Shown: positions 8,665-16,618 of the stretch, piece by piece
Layout of the letters: each line of letters opens with the position of its first letter
Position numbering within the stretch: position 1 is the stretch's first letter
Assembly (NCBI RefSeq): GCF_020829595.1
Contig: NZ_JAIVFW010000064.1
Location: 1-39,900 of the forward strand
DNA: 39,900 nucleotides
Direction: 5' to 3'
Source: Nostoc sp. CHAB 5844
GTDB lineage: Bacteria; Cyanobacteriota; Cyanobacteriia; Cyanobacteriales; Nostocaceae
Translations under genes and position numbers: made by a program
Notes under the pieces: generated by a model
Seen by the model: the letters and a program-made list of their open reading frames with translations, nothing else
Databases searched by the model: none
What the model was told of the DNA's origin: nothing

Positions 8665-8871
8665 GCTTAAATCTTCCTCAGTCAGCCCAGCATCTTTCAT
8701 AATGCTTTTCAAAGTTCCAATTGGTATATCTCGATTACTGTGAACTGGAATTGAAAGGATTGCATCAACACCTTCTTTTGCATAAATGTGATGACTACCA
8801 GTAATTCGTTTTAACTCCCAATCGTACCGTTCCACAATTTTACACAGTGCTTTACCTGAAACAGCTTTCAT
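8587..8871 (-). CDS. hicA: HicA family toxin with repeat-derived C-terminus
   Basis: 94 residues. The first about 69 residues are a typical HicA (YcfA-like) mRNA interferase with a dsRBD-like fold: VSGKALCKIVERYDWEL, then ITGSHHIY with the catalytic His of the G-S-H motif (His27), and IPVHSNRDIPIGTLKSIMK. HicA proteins usually end soon after the segment corresponding to AGLTEEDL. Here the frame continues for about 25 residues (SYSVSNSSEVQDNPSPTLP and on) encoded entirely by the MITE-like element at 8548-8664. The start codon overlaps the hicB stop by 4 bp, so the two are translationally coupled. Whether the toxin is still active is open. Confidence 0.88.
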   Translation of the reverse strand: MKAVSGKALCKIVERYDWELKRITGSHHIYAKEGVDAILSIPVHSNRDIPIGTLKSIMKDAGLTEEDLSYSVSNSSEVQDNPSPTLPLVRGGCR

Positions 8872-9074
8872 AGTGATAGCTCAATCAGCTGTTTTTCTGG
8901 TTCAATTTCTTCTCGTTCGCTGGCTACTTCCAACCAGCCTTGAATCGCATCTTGCAGCATTTCTAACAAATGTTCGTAGCTGTCACCCCAAGTATGACAT
9001 CCTGGTAAAGCAGGTACAGAACCACACCATACTCCGTCTTCTTGCCAGATAACTGCTTTAATTTTCATTGCCAA
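8868..9074 (-). CDS. hicB: HicB family antitoxin
   Basis: 68 residues in the short HicB form: a partial RNase H-like fold with the family signature IWQEDGVWCGSVPALPGCHT, then GDSYEHLLEMLQDAIQGWLE. It lacks the C-terminal DNA-binding domain found in longer HicB proteins. It precedes hicA and overlaps it by 4 bp (ATGA), the antitoxin-first order common in cyanobacteria. Its product should bind and neutralise HicA. Start at ATG 9074. Confidence 0.9.
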   Translation of the reverse strand: MAMKIKAVIWQEDGVWCGSVPALPGCHTWGDSYEHLLEMLQDAIQGWLEVASEREEIEPEKQLIELSL

Positions 9075-9110
9075 TCATCCTTGTAAGACTGCGCCTCATA
9101 AACTTAGCCG

Positions 9111-9170
9111 TTAAGTTGGTGACAAATTACGAACAATTTGACGGTATATTTCTTGAGCGGTATTGGACAT
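9111..9170 (-). pseudogene. Stub of a lost small gene (19 codons)
   Basis: An ATG at 9170 with a good AGGAG site upstream reads MSNTAQEIYRQIVRNLSPT and stops. From memory, this matches the start of small cyanobacterial antitoxin-like proteins that continue with an ERLRLA-type helix. The rest of the gene is missing; hicB begins 37 bp further on. It is probably the residue of an earlier toxin-antitoxin gene, or less likely a leader peptide for hicBA. Confidence 0.5.
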
Positions 9171-9336
9171 AATCAAATCTCCTGCACCTTATTTTAACAG
9201 CGATTGTAGTTGGCGATCGCTCTAATCTAGCATTACAAATATATACTTTTGTTCTACATTTGAGGACAAGCAATAGTCTTGATTTTCTCAAACAGTTGTT
9301 CAATAGGATAACTTTTCAGATATTTTTGTTTATAAT

Positions 9337-9389
9337 GTATTGCGTTGCATTGCAATATAGTACAATAGCAATACTATGCAAGGCAATAT
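9337..9389. promoter_or_regulatory. Operator array upstream of the RHH-parE pair
   Basis: Four heptamers at regular 15-16 bp steps: GTATTGC (9337-9343), GCAATAT (9352-9358), GCAATAC (9368-9374) and GCAATAT (9383-9389). The first and third form an exact inverted repeat. The array ends 14 bp before the antitoxin ATG. A TATAAT at 9331-9336 and a TTGCAA / 17 bp / TACTAT pair (9350-9378) are candidate promoter elements that the array would cover. Ribbon-helix-helix antitoxins typically bind such repeats and repress their own operon. Confidence 0.65.
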
Positions 9390-9403
9390 TATCTGGCAAG
9401 ACA

Positions 9404-9646
9404 ATGAGCAAAGAAAATATTACATTTCGGATAGATCAGGATAAGAAGGTTGCACTTGAGACAATTGCCGCAGGGATGAATCGCGATCGCAGTTATGTAC
9501 TAAATGAAGCAGTAGACGCATATCTAGAAATGCACCAGTGGCAAATAGAAGAAATTCAAAAGGGAATTACTGAAGCTGATGCAGGAGATTTTGCTAGTGA
9601 TGAGGAAGTGAAAGCGACCTTTGCAAAACTTACCAATGCAGATTAA
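9404..9646 (+). CDS. Ribbon-helix-helix (CopG/ParD-like) antitoxin
   Basis: 80 residues from ATG 9404. The N-terminal strand NITFRIDQDKKVALETIAAG and the helix NRDRSYVLNEAVDAYLEMH form a ribbon-helix-helix DNA-binding domain. The acidic tail (GITEADAGDFASDEEVKATF) is the usual toxin-binding part of ParD-type antitoxins. The frame is open upstream to 9260, but that extension is hydrophobic, unlike the family, and is translated from the operator region, so I chose the internal ATG. It overlaps the toxin gene by 11 bp. It should both neutralise the toxin and repress the operon through the 9337-9389 repeats. Confidence 0.9.
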   Translation: MSKENITFRIDQDKKVALETIAAGMNRDRSYVLNEAVDAYLEMHQWQIEEIQKGITEADAGDFASDEEVKATFAKLTNAD

Positions 9647-9914
9647 ATGGCTGCGTCGTGCGCTGCATAATTTAGAACAAGCACATAACTACATCCTCAA
9701 AGAAAATCCAGAAGCAGCGAGGCAAGTAATATTGAGGATTCAAACTGCTACAAATCAATTAGAAAATTATCCCTTTATGGGACGGGCTGGACGTGTTGAA
9801 GGTACAAGAGAGCTTGTAATATCTAATACGTCTTATGTTGTCATTTACAGGGTTAAAGAAGAGTTAGTAGAAATTTTGCGGGTTCTACACTCGTCAAAAC
9901 AATATCCAGATTGA
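9636..9914 (+). CDS. RelE/ParE family toxin
   Basis: 93 residues from ATG 9636, just inside the end of the antitoxin gene. The sequence has the ParE-type pattern: IKWLRRALHNLEQAHNYI, ENPEAARQVILRI, NQLENYPFMGRAGRVEGTRE and a final VVIYRVKEELVEILRVLHS. ParE relatives poison DNA gyrase, and RelE relatives cleave mRNA; the long N-terminal helices and the PFMGRAGRVEGTREL segment favour the ParE side. The start at 9621 would add five residues and is less likely. Confidence 0.9.
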   Translation: MQIKWLRRALHNLEQAHNYILKENPEAARQVILRIQTATNQLENYPFMGRAGRVEGTRELVISNTSYVVIYRVKEELVEILRVLHSSKQYPD

Positions 9915-9933
9915 AATTTTTCGTAAAATAAAT

Positions 9934-10206
9934 TCAAAAATCTTCATCATCGACAAAAAACTCTGCATCCTCTTCCAACCGATTATCCCCGGAACCAGCT
10001 AGACCCCAAAGAGGTTGCAGCACTGCTATACCAATTACTCCGATAGCTGCACTAAAAGCCAGGACTAAACCTACTGGTATTTGAATTGATTGGAAACTTA
10101 AAAACTTTAACGATACTGGTGTGGCATTTTGAACTGAAATAATCGCGATCGCCACTATCCAAACAGCCACAACCACAGATATTAACAAATTAGCAAAAGT
10201 CTTCAT
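9934..10206 (-). CDS. LapA-domain (DUF1049) small membrane protein
   Basis: 90 residues with two predicted transmembrane helices (about 7-26 and 43-68), separated by the conserved short segment SVQNATPVSLKFLSFQSIQI typical of the LapA / DUF1049 domain. The tail is strongly acidic (LEEDAEFFVDDEDF). In proteobacteria LapA-domain proteins act in lipopolysaccharide assembly; in cyanobacteria the role is not established. It lies downstream of the phosphohexomutase gene in the same direction, with a 122-bp spacer holding a hairpin repeat. Confidence 0.85.
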   Translation of the reverse strand: MKTFANLLISVVVAVWIVAIAIISVQNATPVSLKFLSFQSIQIPVGLVLAFSAAIGVIGIAVLQPLWGLAGSGDNRLEEDAEFFVDDEDF

Positions 10207-10262
10207 AAAAAAATACAGATGAACACAGATGAATACAGATATTTATCGATGTTAATCTGCAC

Positions 10263-10305
10263 GGCAGTTGCTTCAAGTCGGGCATTGCCCGCCCAAAGCA
10301 CTGCC
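10263..10305. repeat. Nested hairpin repeat between pgm-like and lapA-like genes
   Basis: An outer stem GGCAGT...ACTGCC (10263-10268 / 10300-10305), a supporting GCTT/AAGC pair and an inner CGGGC-ATT-GCCCG hairpin. It lies just past the phosphohexomutase stop and could terminate or attenuate that transcript, but its makeup is that of a dispersed Nostoc repeat. Confidence 0.5.
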
Positions 10306-10328
10306 TCACCCATCTATGGTTTAAACTC

Positions 10329-11756
10329 TTATCCTAACTTAGCAATTTCACTCTCCATTTCTTGAGCGATTTGGGAGAGTTTTTCAGGGGTATTGGTTTC
10401 TAGATAAACGCGCACCAGTGGTTCTGTTCCCGAAGGACGCAGCAGTACCCAGCTACCTTCTTCGAGGTAAAGTTTAATCCCGTCTTTTCGACCAGTTTCT
10501 TTGACCTTAATTCCCGCAACTTCTGACGGGGGATTTTTGGTGTAGGAGTCTATAACTGCAGTTTTGTGGGCTTCTGTCAAGTGTAAGTCAAGACGCTTGT
10601 TATACAAAGGGCCATCAGCTTCTTTGATCGCTTCTTTGACAAGTTGACTTAGGGGTTTGCCTTCGTAGGCGATCGCTTCTGCTACTAGCATATCGGCTAA
10701 AACACCATCTTTTTCAGGAATATGCCCAATTACACTTAAACCGCCTGATTCTTCACCCCCAATCAGTACGGTAGTTTCCCGCATTTTTTCACCAATGTAT
10801 TTAAAACCTACTGGTGTTTCATAAATTGGCAGACCGTATTTAGCTGCAAGATTATCCAGTAGGTGTGTTGTCGCTACAGTGCGAACAATTGCGCCGCTTT
10901 TGCCTTTATTTTTGATTAAATGCCTTGCTAACACTAACAGCACAGTGTTAGGCGTGAGGACATTACCTTGCTCATCTACGATACCAAAGCGATCGCTATC
11001 GCCATCTGTTGCCAAACCTAAATCAGCTTGGTCGCGGCGGACTGCTTCAACTAACTCTTCTAGTTGTTCGCCTTTGGGTTCTGGCATTCCGCCACCAAAT
11101 AACACATCCCGCCAAGTGTGAAAAGTTTCTAATTCTGTACCACTTTGTTGCAAAACTTCATCTAAATAACCGCGAGATGTGGAATATAGCGCATCGTATT
11201 TAACTTTTAAATGGGCGCTTTTAATGCGTTCTACATCGAGCAATGTGTAGATAAATTGCAAATAATCGGGTTTGGGGTCAAAAATAGAAATTGACCCGCT
11301 AGGGTTGTTACTAGGCAGCTCATCAGAGGCATTTTCAATATTTGCCACAATAGTATCAGTGATTTCTGGAGTGGCAGGCCCGGCATAATCAGGGATATAT
11401 TTAATTCCACAATATGGTGCAGGGTTATGGCTGGCTGTAAACATCAACGCCCCTGCTGAATTTAAGTGACGGGCGTTGTAAGCAATTACTGGTGTGGGGC
11501 AATCCCGATCAGTAATTTTGACCGTCCAACCCAAGTCTGCTAGGACTTGCGCGGCGGTACGGGCAAACTGATCAGCTAAAAACCGCGTATCGTAAGCAAT
11601 TAGAACTGGTCTGTCTTTAGAGTAGGCTGTTTCGAGGTAACTTGCGATCGCTCTAGTTACTTTCCGCACATTGGGGAAAGTAAAATCATCGGCAATAATT
11701 CCTCTCCATCCATCAGTACCAAATTTTATTTTGCTGGAATTGCTACTAGCGCTCAT
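10329..11756 (-). CDS. Phosphoglucomutase/phosphomannomutase family protein
   Basis: 475 residues, a complete alpha-D-phosphohexomutase. Domain 1 has FGTDGWRGIIADDF near the N-terminus and the phosphoserine loop TASHNPAPYCGIK. Domain 2 has the metal-binding DGDSDRFGIVD. Domain 3 has the sugar-binding GEESGGL. Domain 4 has the phosphate-binding RPSGTEPLVRVYLE. The enzyme interconverts hexose 1- and 6-phosphates in the cytoplasm, feeding glycogen and cell-wall sugar synthesis. Whether glucose, mannose or glucosamine phosphate is preferred cannot be fixed from sequence alone. Start at ATG 11756. Confidence 0.93.
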   Translation of the reverse strand: MSASSNSSKIKFGTDGWRGIIADDFTFPNVRKVTRAIASYLETAYSKDRPVLIAYDTRFLADQFARTAAQVLADLGWTVKITDRDCPTPVIAYNARHLNSAGALMFTASHNPAPYCGIKYIPDYAGPATPEITDTIVANIENASDELPSNNPSGSISIFDPKPDYLQFIYTLLDVERIKSAHLKVKYDALYSTSRGYLDEVLQQSGTELETFHTWRDVLFGGGMPEPKGEQLEELVEAVRRDQADLGLATDGDSDRFGIVDEQGNVLTPNTVLLVLARHLIKNKGKSGAIVRTVATTHLLDNLAAKYGLPIYETPVGFKYIGEKMRETTVLIGGEESGGLSVIGHIPEKDGVLADMLVAEAIAYEGKPLSQLVKEAIKEADGPLYNKRLDLHLTEAHKTAVIDSYTKNPPSEVAGIKVKETGRKDGIKLYLEEGSWVLLRPSGTEPLVRVYLETNTPEKLSQIAQEMESEIAKLG

Positions 11757-11795
11757 TGTTGCCTATTTCTCCCGTCCATCTTCAGTACTCTATTA

Positions 11796-11826
11796 GGAAG
11801 CTTCCCGCAAAGCGTGCGTAGCCGCA
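11796..11826. repeat. Short dispersed repeat
   Basis: The segment GGAAGCTTCCCGCAAAGCG plus TGCGTAGCCGC begins with an AAGCTT-centred palindrome and resembles interspersed Nostoc repeats (GCTTCCCGC...CGTAGC). It lies in the divergent spacer between the phosphohexomutase and nuclease-like genes, where both promoters must sit. Confidence 0.4.
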
Positions 11827-11912
11827 AGTATCAAAAGAAGTTATGAGCAGCAAATCAAAATATTAATGCTCAAATTTCTCCCCACTGTATTTCTTCTCAC
11901 TGCTTGTTAGCG

Positions 11913-12752
11913 ATGTCAACCCCCGACCGACCTTTTGCCAGTTATCACCTTTGGTCTTTAATTGCCCCAGCAATTGGGCAAGAACGCTGGCATTGTCAGA
12001 TGCGACGTGGGTTTATTAAAGCACGTCAACATGAACCCCAAGTTAAAGCACTGTTAACAAAGGCTACAGCACCGCAGCGGATTGGTATACTCGCCCAAAA
12101 AGGCGTTTATGAGTTTCATCATAATAGACATTTGTTAAACAAATCCGATGGTGTCGAAAAAGTCGCCCAGTTATTAAAACTCAGCAATACCAGCTACCAA
12201 GTTCAACAGCGAGTCATCCAAATTTTAAAAAAATATCAGAATGCGCCGTTGTTGAGGGGTAAAAATATTCTGCAATTAACATCAGGTGATGAAGGTTTTC
12301 CTAAGCCAATTTTAATTGGTCAAGGCGATTCTTGTTTTCGCTTATATGCGGCTATGGACTGCATTTTTATTGATGGCGATCGCACTTTACATATTTTAGA
12401 TTTTAAAACAGGTAAATCTGCTTTTGACGAGAGACAAGCATTAGTTTATTTACTAGCTGCGCGTTATCTTTACCCTGGCAGGCAAGCAGTAGCATCATTT
12501 TACAATTTAGAACTTGGTAAAAAATCAGATTTAATTAAAATCAATAATCATGAATTTGAAAGTTTAAAAGATGAGTTAGCGACAATTGCTCATAAACATC
12601 AAGATGATTTGCATAAATATAAGGAAAAAAATAGTAATTTTAGTAAAATATTTCCTCCCAACCCTGGCTATCACTGCCGATTCTGTCCATTCAATTCTAT
12701 TTGTGATTTTGCCGCTGTCACTGCTTACCCCAACGCAGTAGTGCCAGTTTAA
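11913..12752 (+). CDS. PD-(D/E)XK nuclease-like protein with C-terminal cysteine cluster
   Basis: 279 residues from ATG 11913 (a TTG at 11904 would add three residues). The central segment AAMDCIFIDGDRTLHILDFKTGK contains the D...DFKTGK catalytic pattern of the PD-(D/E)XK superfamily as seen in Cas4 and AddB nucleases, followed by a QALVYLLAARYLYPG helix corresponding to the QxxxY motif. The C-terminus has C-x2-C-x5-C (HCRFCPFNSIC), the usual position of an Fe-S cluster in Cas4/AddB relatives; a fourth Cys may come from the N-terminal part (HCQMRRG). No cas genes or AddA helicase are nearby, so a stand-alone DNA repair or processing role is likely. Confidence 0.8.
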   Translation: MSTPDRPFASYHLWSLIAPAIGQERWHCQMRRGFIKARQHEPQVKALLTKATAPQRIGILAQKGVYEFHHNRHLLNKSDGVEKVAQLLKLSNTSYQVQQRVIQILKKYQNAPLLRGKNILQLTSGDEGFPKPILIGQGDSCFRLYAAMDCIFIDGDRTLHILDFKTGKSAFDERQALVYLLAARYLYPGRQAVASFYNLELGKKSDLIKINNHEFESLKDELATIAHKHQDDLHKYKEKNSNFSKIFPPNPGYHCRFCPFNSICDFAAVTAYPNAVVPV

Positions 12753-12819
12753 AATCATATATTGCAGTTATAAAACAGATCCCTTTGTAATGAACGATTT
12801 TTTCATTATTTCATCAGAT

Positions 12820-12848
12820 GTAGAGACGTTGCATTGCAACGTCTCTAC
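12820..12848. repeat. 29-bp palindrome, dispersed type
   Basis: Two exact 14-bp arms (GTAGAGACGTTGCA and its complement) flank one central T. It lies between the convergent nuclease-like and 460-residue genes, so it may also work as a bidirectional terminator. This exact kind of palindrome is common in Nostoc and Anabaena genomes. Confidence 0.75.
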
Positions 12849-12922
12849 AGATTTGGAAACATAACGAACAACCTCCACTGAACCGTCTTGGGTTATATTT
12901 TTGCTCACATTTCTGTTAAAAA

Positions 12923-14305
12923 TTAACAAATCTCTTTAAAATAAGATATATCAATATTGCCGAAATAGAGAATCATGGCAATATTAGCTTGTTCTAAAAC
13001 TTGAACTAGCCAATTAATACCGCTGGTAGTAGTAGATTCATAATGATGAAATAAGATTGCTAACCGCTTCTCAAGATAAGGTTTAGCTTTGCGGCAAACT
13101 AGCACAATTTTTAGCAATAATCCGATAGTAATTATTGTACCCTGATTGCTAATCAAGTCTAGAAAATTGAAATGCTGTATACATACATGACTTTCAACTA
13201 TTAAAAAATTCAATAACTGACTACAGGTTCTCAAAATTAAAAATTCATCTAATTTTTGCTCATCAGCTTGTGGTAGTGTATTTTTTAACTGTGTATATAA
13301 TTTTTGCTGCAACTGCCGTTTTCCCGAACCGCCAGCAATTGAAGATATTAGATATTCATACAAATCATCTTTGAAATCACGAAAACAAGCAGCCTGTTGA
13401 CTAGAATGTAAAAATTTCTGGGCTAATTCTAGGTATGTGTAGTTACCTTCGACCTTGCCAAGAAAATGCTGGAGAGTTTCATGAAGTTGGCGATCGCTTA
13501 ATAATGTAGGATTATTTACAGGTCGCAAAATTCGCTCTGCTTCATCTACTGAAGCTTTTTTTAATATCTGAGTGCGACGGACTTGGTAAGTGACGTATTT
13601 AGATAAATCAACTTCAAATTGCCTTTGCATCTGTGCTTGCATTTGCTTAACACGCCACTGGTGTTCAAAGGTAGAATCATCACTCATCAAGCAATGTTCA
13701 TATAAATAAGGATAGCGGCGAATTAAAGTGATTAAAGGCTGATGTTCATGATTAATATTCTCATCGGTTGTTTTCGTCATTACTTGTACAAATCTGCGTA
13801 AAGTTAGGTACTGTTCACTGACGATAAACACCTGAATTAATTCACGCAAACGCCTGATATTGCGATAACGAAAACTTGTAGTTCTCGACCTAGTAGGTGA
13901 AATTTCAAATAATTTTACTAACTCTGGAATAGCATAATGCAATTGTGGCTGCATATGCCAGCGATTAATTAAAATATGACAGCAACGGTTAAGAAAAAAT
14001 TGAAATTCATGTACAGCATTTTTAGAGGCTGTAATCTTATCTAATATTAATAATATTTCTGGTTCAGGATAATCTGCTCCTTCAATAAATAAAGTGCGAC
14101 AGCGCTGAATCATTTCCTGCGGAGATTTGACTTGCACTAAATGCAGCAAATGTTGATATATTTGCTGTTCTTCAGCATTATAGTGCTGAGAATTTTGTGC
14201 TAAGTATGAAGGTACATAAGATTGCTTACTGGTAACTAAAATATTACTACCAGCAACCTGCGGTTTGGGAATTTTTTGAGATTTACGATTTATCCAATCA
14301 TTCAC
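12923..14305 (-). CDS. Conserved hypothetical protein (460 aa)
   Basis: I do not recognise this protein. It is 460 residues, soluble, and mostly helical by composition, with basic N-terminal residues (NRKSQKIPKPQ). Notable segments are YNAEEQQIYQHLLHLVQVKS, a basic patch RSRTTSFRYRNIRRLRELI, the glutamine-rich RVKQMQAQMQRQFEVDLSKY and a C-terminal hydrophobic LISNQGTIITIGLLLKIVLV that may be a buried helix rather than a membrane segment. The alpha-helical, repeat-poor makeup suggests a scaffold or regulatory protein, but no function should be assigned. It is monocistronic: convergent with the nuclease-like gene and well separated from the transglutaminase gene. Confidence 0.8.
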   Translation of the reverse strand: MNDWINRKSQKIPKPQVAGSNILVTSKQSYVPSYLAQNSQHYNAEEQQIYQHLLHLVQVKSPQEMIQRCRTLFIEGADYPEPEILLILDKITASKNAVHEFQFFLNRCCHILINRWHMQPQLHYAIPELVKLFEISPTRSRTTSFRYRNIRRLRELIQVFIVSEQYLTLRRFVQVMTKTTDENINHEHQPLITLIRRYPYLYEHCLMSDDSTFEHQWRVKQMQAQMQRQFEVDLSKYVTYQVRRTQILKKASVDEAERILRPVNNPTLLSDRQLHETLQHFLGKVEGNYTYLELAQKFLHSSQQAACFRDFKDDLYEYLISSIAGGSGKRQLQQKLYTQLKNTLPQADEQKLDEFLILRTCSQLLNFLIVESHVCIQHFNFLDLISNQGTIITIGLLLKIVLVCRKAKPYLEKRLAILFHHYESTTTSGINWLVQVLEQANIAMILYFGNIDISYFKEIC

Positions 14306-14659
14306 TTTATTGTTACCACTTTTAAACTGGGTTGATGAATTTTATGGGATAAAGATTTCGTTTGTGCAAACTCAAGAAATCTCATCTCTATCTCTACTAG
14401 TATTTTTAATTACATTCAGGACAATAAATATCAATTTTATGCTGGCTTCACAAACACAGCCTGGAGAAAGCTGCGGTGTTAACTATATACAGTGAAGACT
14501 ATCCTAATTATGAAAAGCTGTCTTGAGGGTGTCTACGGGTTCTGCTGTGTAGGCTGACTACAGAACCATATCCATACTGTTACTAGTAAATTGATATTAG
14601 AGGGTCAAAATTCTCCAATGAAAAATTTGGAGGATGTGACCCAACTAATGCAGTAATAA
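14306..14659. other. 354-bp intergenic stretch
   Basis: The spacer lies between two leftward genes and must contain the promoter of the 460-residue protein gene and the 3' end of the transglutaminase gene. A 61-codon rightward frame at 14310 has no recognisable features and is not credited. Only the hairpin at 14602-14642 stands out. Confidence 0.6.
14602..14642 (-). terminator. Possible terminator of the transglutaminase gene
   Basis: A two-tier hairpin 18 bp past the stop at 14660: outer arms GGGTCA / TGACCC and inner arms CTCCAA / TTGGAG. There is no strong T-run behind it, so it could also be an RNA-stability hairpin. Confidence 0.45.
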
Positions 14660-16294
14660 TTAAAAAGGTGGTAATTCTTTAAGAATTGTAAAGCGAATAT
14701 GATTAATTGCTAAATCACCTATAGGAATATCATCTTTTGTGAGTCTAGCACCTTGACTACTTAAAGTTTCAAAAGAGATACCCTTGCCAATTTCAATGTG
14801 ATACCAACACAAGCCCATAAAAAAGCGAGTTGGATAAGGGCCACCATATCCCAAATCATCAGGATTCGATTCCATTGGCAACCAGCCAAAATTTGGAATA
14901 TAGAATTCCAACCAAACATGATTGAAATCTGGTTGTAATGGTACGCCTTGATGTTCGCCATAAGGAGGGCATTTGTATCTGCCAACGGTACGACAAGGAA
15001 TACCATTCAAACGACACAAAGCCAGTAAAACACCTACATACTCGCCGCAAGAACCAACTCCTCGGTCTAAAACTATATCTGGAGTGTCAATGTAGGGTTT
15101 AATGCCGTAAGATAACTCATCGTAAACATAGTTACGGATACTATACATTTTCCGTAACAAGTTACTTTCCGAGCCAATTGCATCACGGGCAGCATTGCGG
15201 ACAATAGTTGTATCCATTGCTAAGTCGTCGTCATCTACTAGGTAACGACTTTGAAATTCTGCTGAAAGTTCGGGCAAGTCTTCTGCATCTTTAGGCGTAA
15301 TTCGATACTTAATACCTCGTACTTCCAATAATGCTTTCCAGCCAAATATATGCCTTTCACCAGGGGTTAAGGCATCAAATTTAAACACTGCCACTCGTTG
15401 TCCATCAATTACTTCTTCTGTAAAAGGGATACCAATTGCTTCAACGTGTTTGAGTTTTTGGCGTTCCGTTTCTGAGGGTAAGGCAATGCGCCATTCTAAA
15501 TCTGGTAAGTAAACTTCTTCCAATGGCGCAATTTCCTCAGCATAGGACATTTCGATGAGATAGCCATTAGATAGAGCGTAGCGTTTTTCCGCATTGTAAT
15601 AATAATGCAGGGGGTGAATGAAAGTCCGATCGCGGTAAGTTAACTCATGATTCGGGTCAGCATTTGGATTATCCCGAATGTAAGGCTCATCGGAAGCATA
15701 AGCAACATAAAGAGTTTCTTTACCTGTTTCAGCATCTTGATGTACCGCTATCCCTGTAGGCGAATCAAATGGTGTCAGAACACTAAAATTTACTTCGCCT
15801 GTCGCCCGATCCATCGAGTAAACTGTTTGTTCAGTGCGATCGCAAATCCAGAGAGTTTCTCTAGTCACCGTCAAATTTTCCACACCGACACCAGGCGCAT
15901 AAAATTTGGTAATTTCTTTGCGCGTATTGCGGTCAAAAATCAAAATGTAACCCTGTTTTTGGCAGCTAACATACACTGTTGAGTCCCAAACAGCCACACC
16001 ATTAGCCGTATAAGGCAATGTAGCAAAATGCTCTAAGCCTAAAGAGCCAAGCTTAGATAAATAAATACTATTGCCACGAGTTACCCAGAGAGTATCTTCC
16101 CAAACTGCTAAACCAGTGACATCATTAAATTCCTGAACTTGGTGAGGATTGATAATTTTGCTATTGTCAGACTTAGGATCAATCTCCAGTAGATGCCCTT
16201 TTGTACTGTCAATCGCAATGAGTGTATCTTTAATAAAAGCAATGCCACATAGGGAGGCAGCCGTAAGCGGTCGAATTGTCCTTTGCCCAAACAT
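14660..16294 (-). CDS. Beta-propeller plus transglutaminase-like domain protein
   Basis: 544 residues. The first about 210 residues form short repeats of the kind LxVWEDTLWVTRGNSIYL, VAVWDSTVYVSCQKQGYILI and LTVTRETLWICDRTEQTVYS, which look like NHL/SMP-30-type propeller blades. The C-terminal part is a transglutaminase-like cysteine-protease fold with a complete triad: Cys416 (GVGSCGEY), His459 (FNHVWLEF) and Asp479 (ESNPDD). No signal peptide or membrane segment is visible, so it is probably cytoplasmic. The reaction could be peptide cleavage, deamidation or cross-linking; the family name does not decide. Start at ATG 16294. Confidence 0.85.
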   Translation of the reverse strand: MFGQRTIRPLTAASLCGIAFIKDTLIAIDSTKGHLLEIDPKSDNSKIINPHQVQEFNDVTGLAVWEDTLWVTRGNSIYLSKLGSLGLEHFATLPYTANGVAVWDSTVYVSCQKQGYILIFDRNTRKEITKFYAPGVGVENLTVTRETLWICDRTEQTVYSMDRATGEVNFSVLTPFDSPTGIAVHQDAETGKETLYVAYASDEPYIRDNPNADPNHELTYRDRTFIHPLHYYYNAEKRYALSNGYLIEMSYAEEIAPLEEVYLPDLEWRIALPSETERQKLKHVEAIGIPFTEEVIDGQRVAVFKFDALTPGERHIFGWKALLEVRGIKYRITPKDAEDLPELSAEFQSRYLVDDDDLAMDTTIVRNAARDAIGSESNLLRKMYSIRNYVYDELSYGIKPYIDTPDIVLDRGVGSCGEYVGVLLALCRLNGIPCRTVGRYKCPPYGEHQGVPLQPDFNHVWLEFYIPNFGWLPMESNPDDLGYGGPYPTRFFMGLCWYHIEIGKGISFETLSSQGARLTKDDIPIGDLAINHIRFTILKELPPF

Positions 16295-16618
16295 CTGGCT
16301 AGCAGTCTAACTAGGGAGTGCAAAATTTATCTTAAGCATATATATTCAACGGTTTAGCACGCCTAGCATTAATTTTGCTATAACCTCTAGACGGAACTGC
16401 AAATTTTTTCAGGCACAATTTTTTTTAACCTGTTTTGAGCAATACTATGAATTACATAAAAATACATAGAATCATAACTTAAAAAAAGTTAGCAAATGTC
16501 TAGAAACACATTTAAACTTGTACAAGTAAGGAGTAATCTAATGTAACTTTAGTAGATGGTTTTATCGCCATCACTAAATTATGATCGAATTTTGTAACCT
16601 TTTTCTGTAACCTACACA
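16295..16618. other. 324-bp divergent promoter region
   Basis: The spacer between the leftward transglutaminase gene and the rightward Ca2+ ATPase gene must contain both promoters. It is AT-rich with no open frame of note. TTGTAC near 16517 and the TAATCTAATGTAAC stretch near 16531 are possible promoter parts for the ATPase, but I cannot pin down a convincing spaced pair. Confidence 0.5.

Noticed and set aside
11913-12752. Considered as a Cas4 of a CRISPR system
   Set aside because: No cas genes or repeats are nearby; the match is only to the PD-(D/E)XK fold and cysteine cluster.
14310-14495. A rightward 61-codon frame
   Set aside because: No recognisable domain, no ribosome-binding site of note, and composition like intergenic DNA.
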